20,704 nucleotides of DNA from CAZRUM01 sp964603435 (GTDB taxonomy: Bacteria; Patescibacteriota; Patescibacteriia; Magasanikbacterales; UBA922), in the NCBI GenBank assembly GCA_964603435.1, contig CAZRUM010000014.1, positions 1-20,704 of the forward strand, in the 5' to 3' direction. The notes under the pieces were generated by a model that did no database searches, had not been told where the DNA came from, and saw only the letters and a program-made list of their open reading frames with translations. Below are positions 19,651-20,704 of the stretch, piece after piece (the stretch's first letter is position 1; the number at the start of each line of letters is the position of its first letter). The translations under genes were made by a program, and so were the position numbers.

Positions 19651-19703
19651 GTTTGACTAATCTGAACAAAATCCGTACCCACAAGCTATCCACACCCCAT
19701 AAC

Positions 19704-19732
19704 TTGACAGTGTTATATATATAGGGTAAAAT
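19704..19732 (+). promoter_or_regulatory. Sigma70 promoter for a structured RNA
   Basis: TTGACA (19704-19709), a 17-bp spacer and TAAAAT (19727-19732). Predicted start near 19739. Confidence 0.8.
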
Positions 19733-19738
19733 GGCGAA

Positions 19739-19907
19739 GCGTTCAATAAAGAGAGCGCCCACGTCCCAACATGTTTGGACCTCTGGGTATATCAAATTAG
19801 ATAAGCAAAATTCATGTTTACATCTAAAAAATTATACTCACATAATCCAAGCGAATAGGGAAGACAATCTAATTGTCTGACTGACTGCTTGATGGCAGTC
19901 TTTTTTT
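19739..19907 (+). ncRNA. Candidate structured RNA of unknown family
   Basis: A transcript of about 169 nt bounded by a strong promoter and an intrinsic terminator, with no convincing ORF. Stems: CCCA-C-GTCC with GGAC-CTC-TGGG (19758-19787), TTAGAT/ATCTAA (19797-19827), AGACAAT/ATTGTCT (19862-19878) and the terminator stem GACTGC/GCAGTC (19883-19900) with seven T residues. It lacks the conserved cores of SRP RNA, RNase P RNA and tmRNA, and its ends do not pair as in 6S RNA. It could be a stand-alone small RNA or an attenuated leader of the 23S gene about 170 nt downstream. Confidence 0.6.
19883..19907 (+). terminator. Terminator of the structured RNA
   Basis: A 6-bp stem GACTGC/GCAGTC with a 6-nt loop and seven T residues. 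It lies between the promoter at 19704 and the 23S gene. Confidence 0.85.
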
Positions 19908-19940
19908 AACCTAAAAATCAAATTACAAATTACAAATTTT

Positions 19941-19985
19941 TTACACGAATCTGCACGAATAAAAATTCATGTGAATCGGTGTGGA
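19941..19985. repeat. Imperfect inverted repeat before the 23S gene
   Basis: The ACACGAATCTGCACGAAT region faces an imperfect complement (ATTCATGTGAATCGGTGT) across a short A-rich loop, with about two-thirds of positions matching. It resembles dispersed intergenic repeats built on the word CACGAAT. No function assigned. Confidence 0.4.
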
Positions 19986-20011
19986 AGAATTGAAAACTAG
20001 AACGAGAGAAA

Positions 20012-20040
20012 TTGGTTCATTACAATTTACCATGTAATAT
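20012..20040 (+). promoter_or_regulatory. Candidate promoter for 23S rRNA
   Basis: TTGGTT (20012-20017), a 17-bp spacer and TAATAT (20035-20040), predicted start near 20047, about 30 nt before mature 23S. A small hairpin (CACAA/TTGTG, 20057-20068) lies in the leader. Confidence 0.5.
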
Positions 20041-20075
20041 ATATGCATTTAAAAAGCACAATTTTGTGTTTTCGT

Positions 20076-20704
20076 AGTACGCAATTCAAGAGCACACGGT
20101 GGATGCCTAGACACTTTTAGACGATGAAGGACGTTGCAAGGTGCGATAAGCTTCGGGGAGGTCCTAAGCAACCTTTGATCCGAAGATTTCCGAATGGGGG
20201 AACCCAATTCGAGTAATGTCGAGTTATCATATACCCAATACATAAGTATATGAAGAAGACCCGGTGAAGTGAAACATCTCAGTAACCGGAGGAAAATAAA
20301 GAAACAAACACTGTTTTTTTCACTACTCTTTACTAGTCTTGTACTAGTATCGAGTAGTGATAATTAACAGTTTCGATTCCCTTAGTAGTGGCGAGCGAAC
20401 GGGGAAATAGCCCAAACCTATGCTGTGTTGGAAGGTGGATGAATTTGTCTTCGGACTTTTTTTGACGCTGACCTTAAAGGACAGGCCCTTGCAGTATAGG
20501 GGTTGTAGGATATAGACTTCAGTGACCTGTAAAGCTGGATCTATGTATATTTTATAGTTGAAAATTCCTGGAAAGGAATACCGTAGAAGGTGATAGTCCT
20601 GTAAGCGAAATATAATATATATAGGTTGTTTGTATTCCTGAGTATGGCGGGACACGTGAAATCCCGTTGGAATCTGTCGCGACTATGCGATAAGGCTAAA
20701 TACT
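20076..20704 (+). rRNA. rrl: 23S ribosomal RNA, 5' part (runs off the window)
   Basis: The sequence matches the 5' end of bacterial 23S rRNA: ACACGGTGGATGCC (20094 onward), GATGAAGGACG, TTTCCGAATGGGG, GTGAAACATCTCAGTA and AGTAGTGGCGAGCGAACGGGG. The 5' end is placed by alignment to the E. coli numbering in my memory and is approximate by a few bases. An extra hairpin of about 60 nt is present (20310-20371). No 16S gene or 16S-23S spacer tRNA lies upstream; a protein gene with its own terminator does. Confidence 0.97.
20310..20371 (+). other. Extra stem-loop expansion in 23S rRNA
   Basis: Between the conserved AAAGAAA and GATTCCC segments lies an added structure. ACTGTT (20310-20315) pairs with AACAGT (20366-20371), CACTACTC (20321-20328) with GAGTAGTG (20352-20359) and ACTAGT (20332-20337) with ACTAGT (20343-20348). 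E. coli has only a few bases there. There is no ORF inside, so it is an expansion segment or very small intervening sequence, not a homing intron. Confidence 0.75.

Noticed and set aside
19686..19694. DnaA-box-like word CTATCCACA
   Set aside because: A single site with one mismatch, no cluster of boxes and no dnaA or dnaN nearby, so no support for an origin.
19771..19856. Two very short ORFs (9 and 14 codons) inside the structured RNA
   Set aside because: They are short, lack ribosome-binding sites and overlap stems; not enough to call leader peptides.
1..20704. CRISPR array, transposase or phage structural genes
   Set aside because: None seen: no regularly spaced repeats and no transposase or phage proteins. 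The Xer-type recombinase has no phage or integron neighbours.

Overview
The window looks like a piece of a reduced, AT-rich bacterial genome of the Patescibacteria/CPR type. The grounds are indirect. Genes are short and tightly packed, and many lack a Shine-Dalgarno sequence. The 23S rRNA gene has its own promoter with no 16S gene before it, and carries an extra hairpin near its 5' end. Neither tRNA encodes CCA. Sugar metabolism is represented by pentose-phosphate isomerase/epimerase genes. TGA is used as a stop, so the genetic code appears standard. No lineage below phylum level is claimed.

Layout. Positions 55-1145 (minus): tRNA-Arg and a XerC/D-type tyrosine recombinase. Positions 1217-1580: a divergent promoter pair whose -35 boxes lie in one inverted repeat, then a structured leader, a 43-residue membrane-peptide ORF and a terminator. 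Positions 1593-3791 (plus): a small hypothetical gene, a SpoU-type RNA methyltransferase translationally coupled to a DEDDy 3'-5' exonuclease, and an unknown gene. Positions 3811-7563: an oddly arranged ATP-grasp protein, a RimK-like ligase, an N-formylglutamate-amidohydrolase-like protein and a PfkB sugar kinase. Positions 7609-8402 (minus): a small membrane protein and a GC-rich foreign-looking gene. Positions 8569-10831 (minus): thioredoxin-reductase-like protein, ribulose-phosphate epimerase and RpiB. Positions 10878-14610 (plus): promoter, structured leader, rpsO, a NYN-domain nuclease, pnp and a terminator. Positions 14685-15209: a GC-rich secreted beta-rich protein. Then come a cluster of inverted repeats and tRNA-Leu. 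Positions 15568-17380 (minus): a nucleotide-kinase-like protein, a histidine phosphatase and a cytidine deaminase. Then an Smr-domain protein, RlmH, and an M23 peptidase. The window ends with an unassigned structured RNA and the start of 23S rRNA.

Several genes share a theme. SpoU methyltransferase, RlmH, PNPase, NYN nuclease and S15 all act on RNA or the ribosome. RpiB and Rpe interconvert pentose phosphates. The kinase/phosphatase/deaminase set looks like nucleotide salvage. Promoters are very regular: TTGACA-like -35, 17-bp spacer, TATAAT-like -10. Three genes start about 8-9 nt after a -10 box and are probably translated from leaderless mRNA.

The most unusual items are these. The ATP-grasp protein carries its metal-binding C-terminal strands at the N-terminus. 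A quasi-palindromic 30-bp element lies in frame inside three unrelated genes. A 41-bp repeat pair in inverted orientation brackets the epimerase gene. A divergent promoter drives the structured leader and micro-ORF. An RNA of unknown family lies just before the 23S gene.
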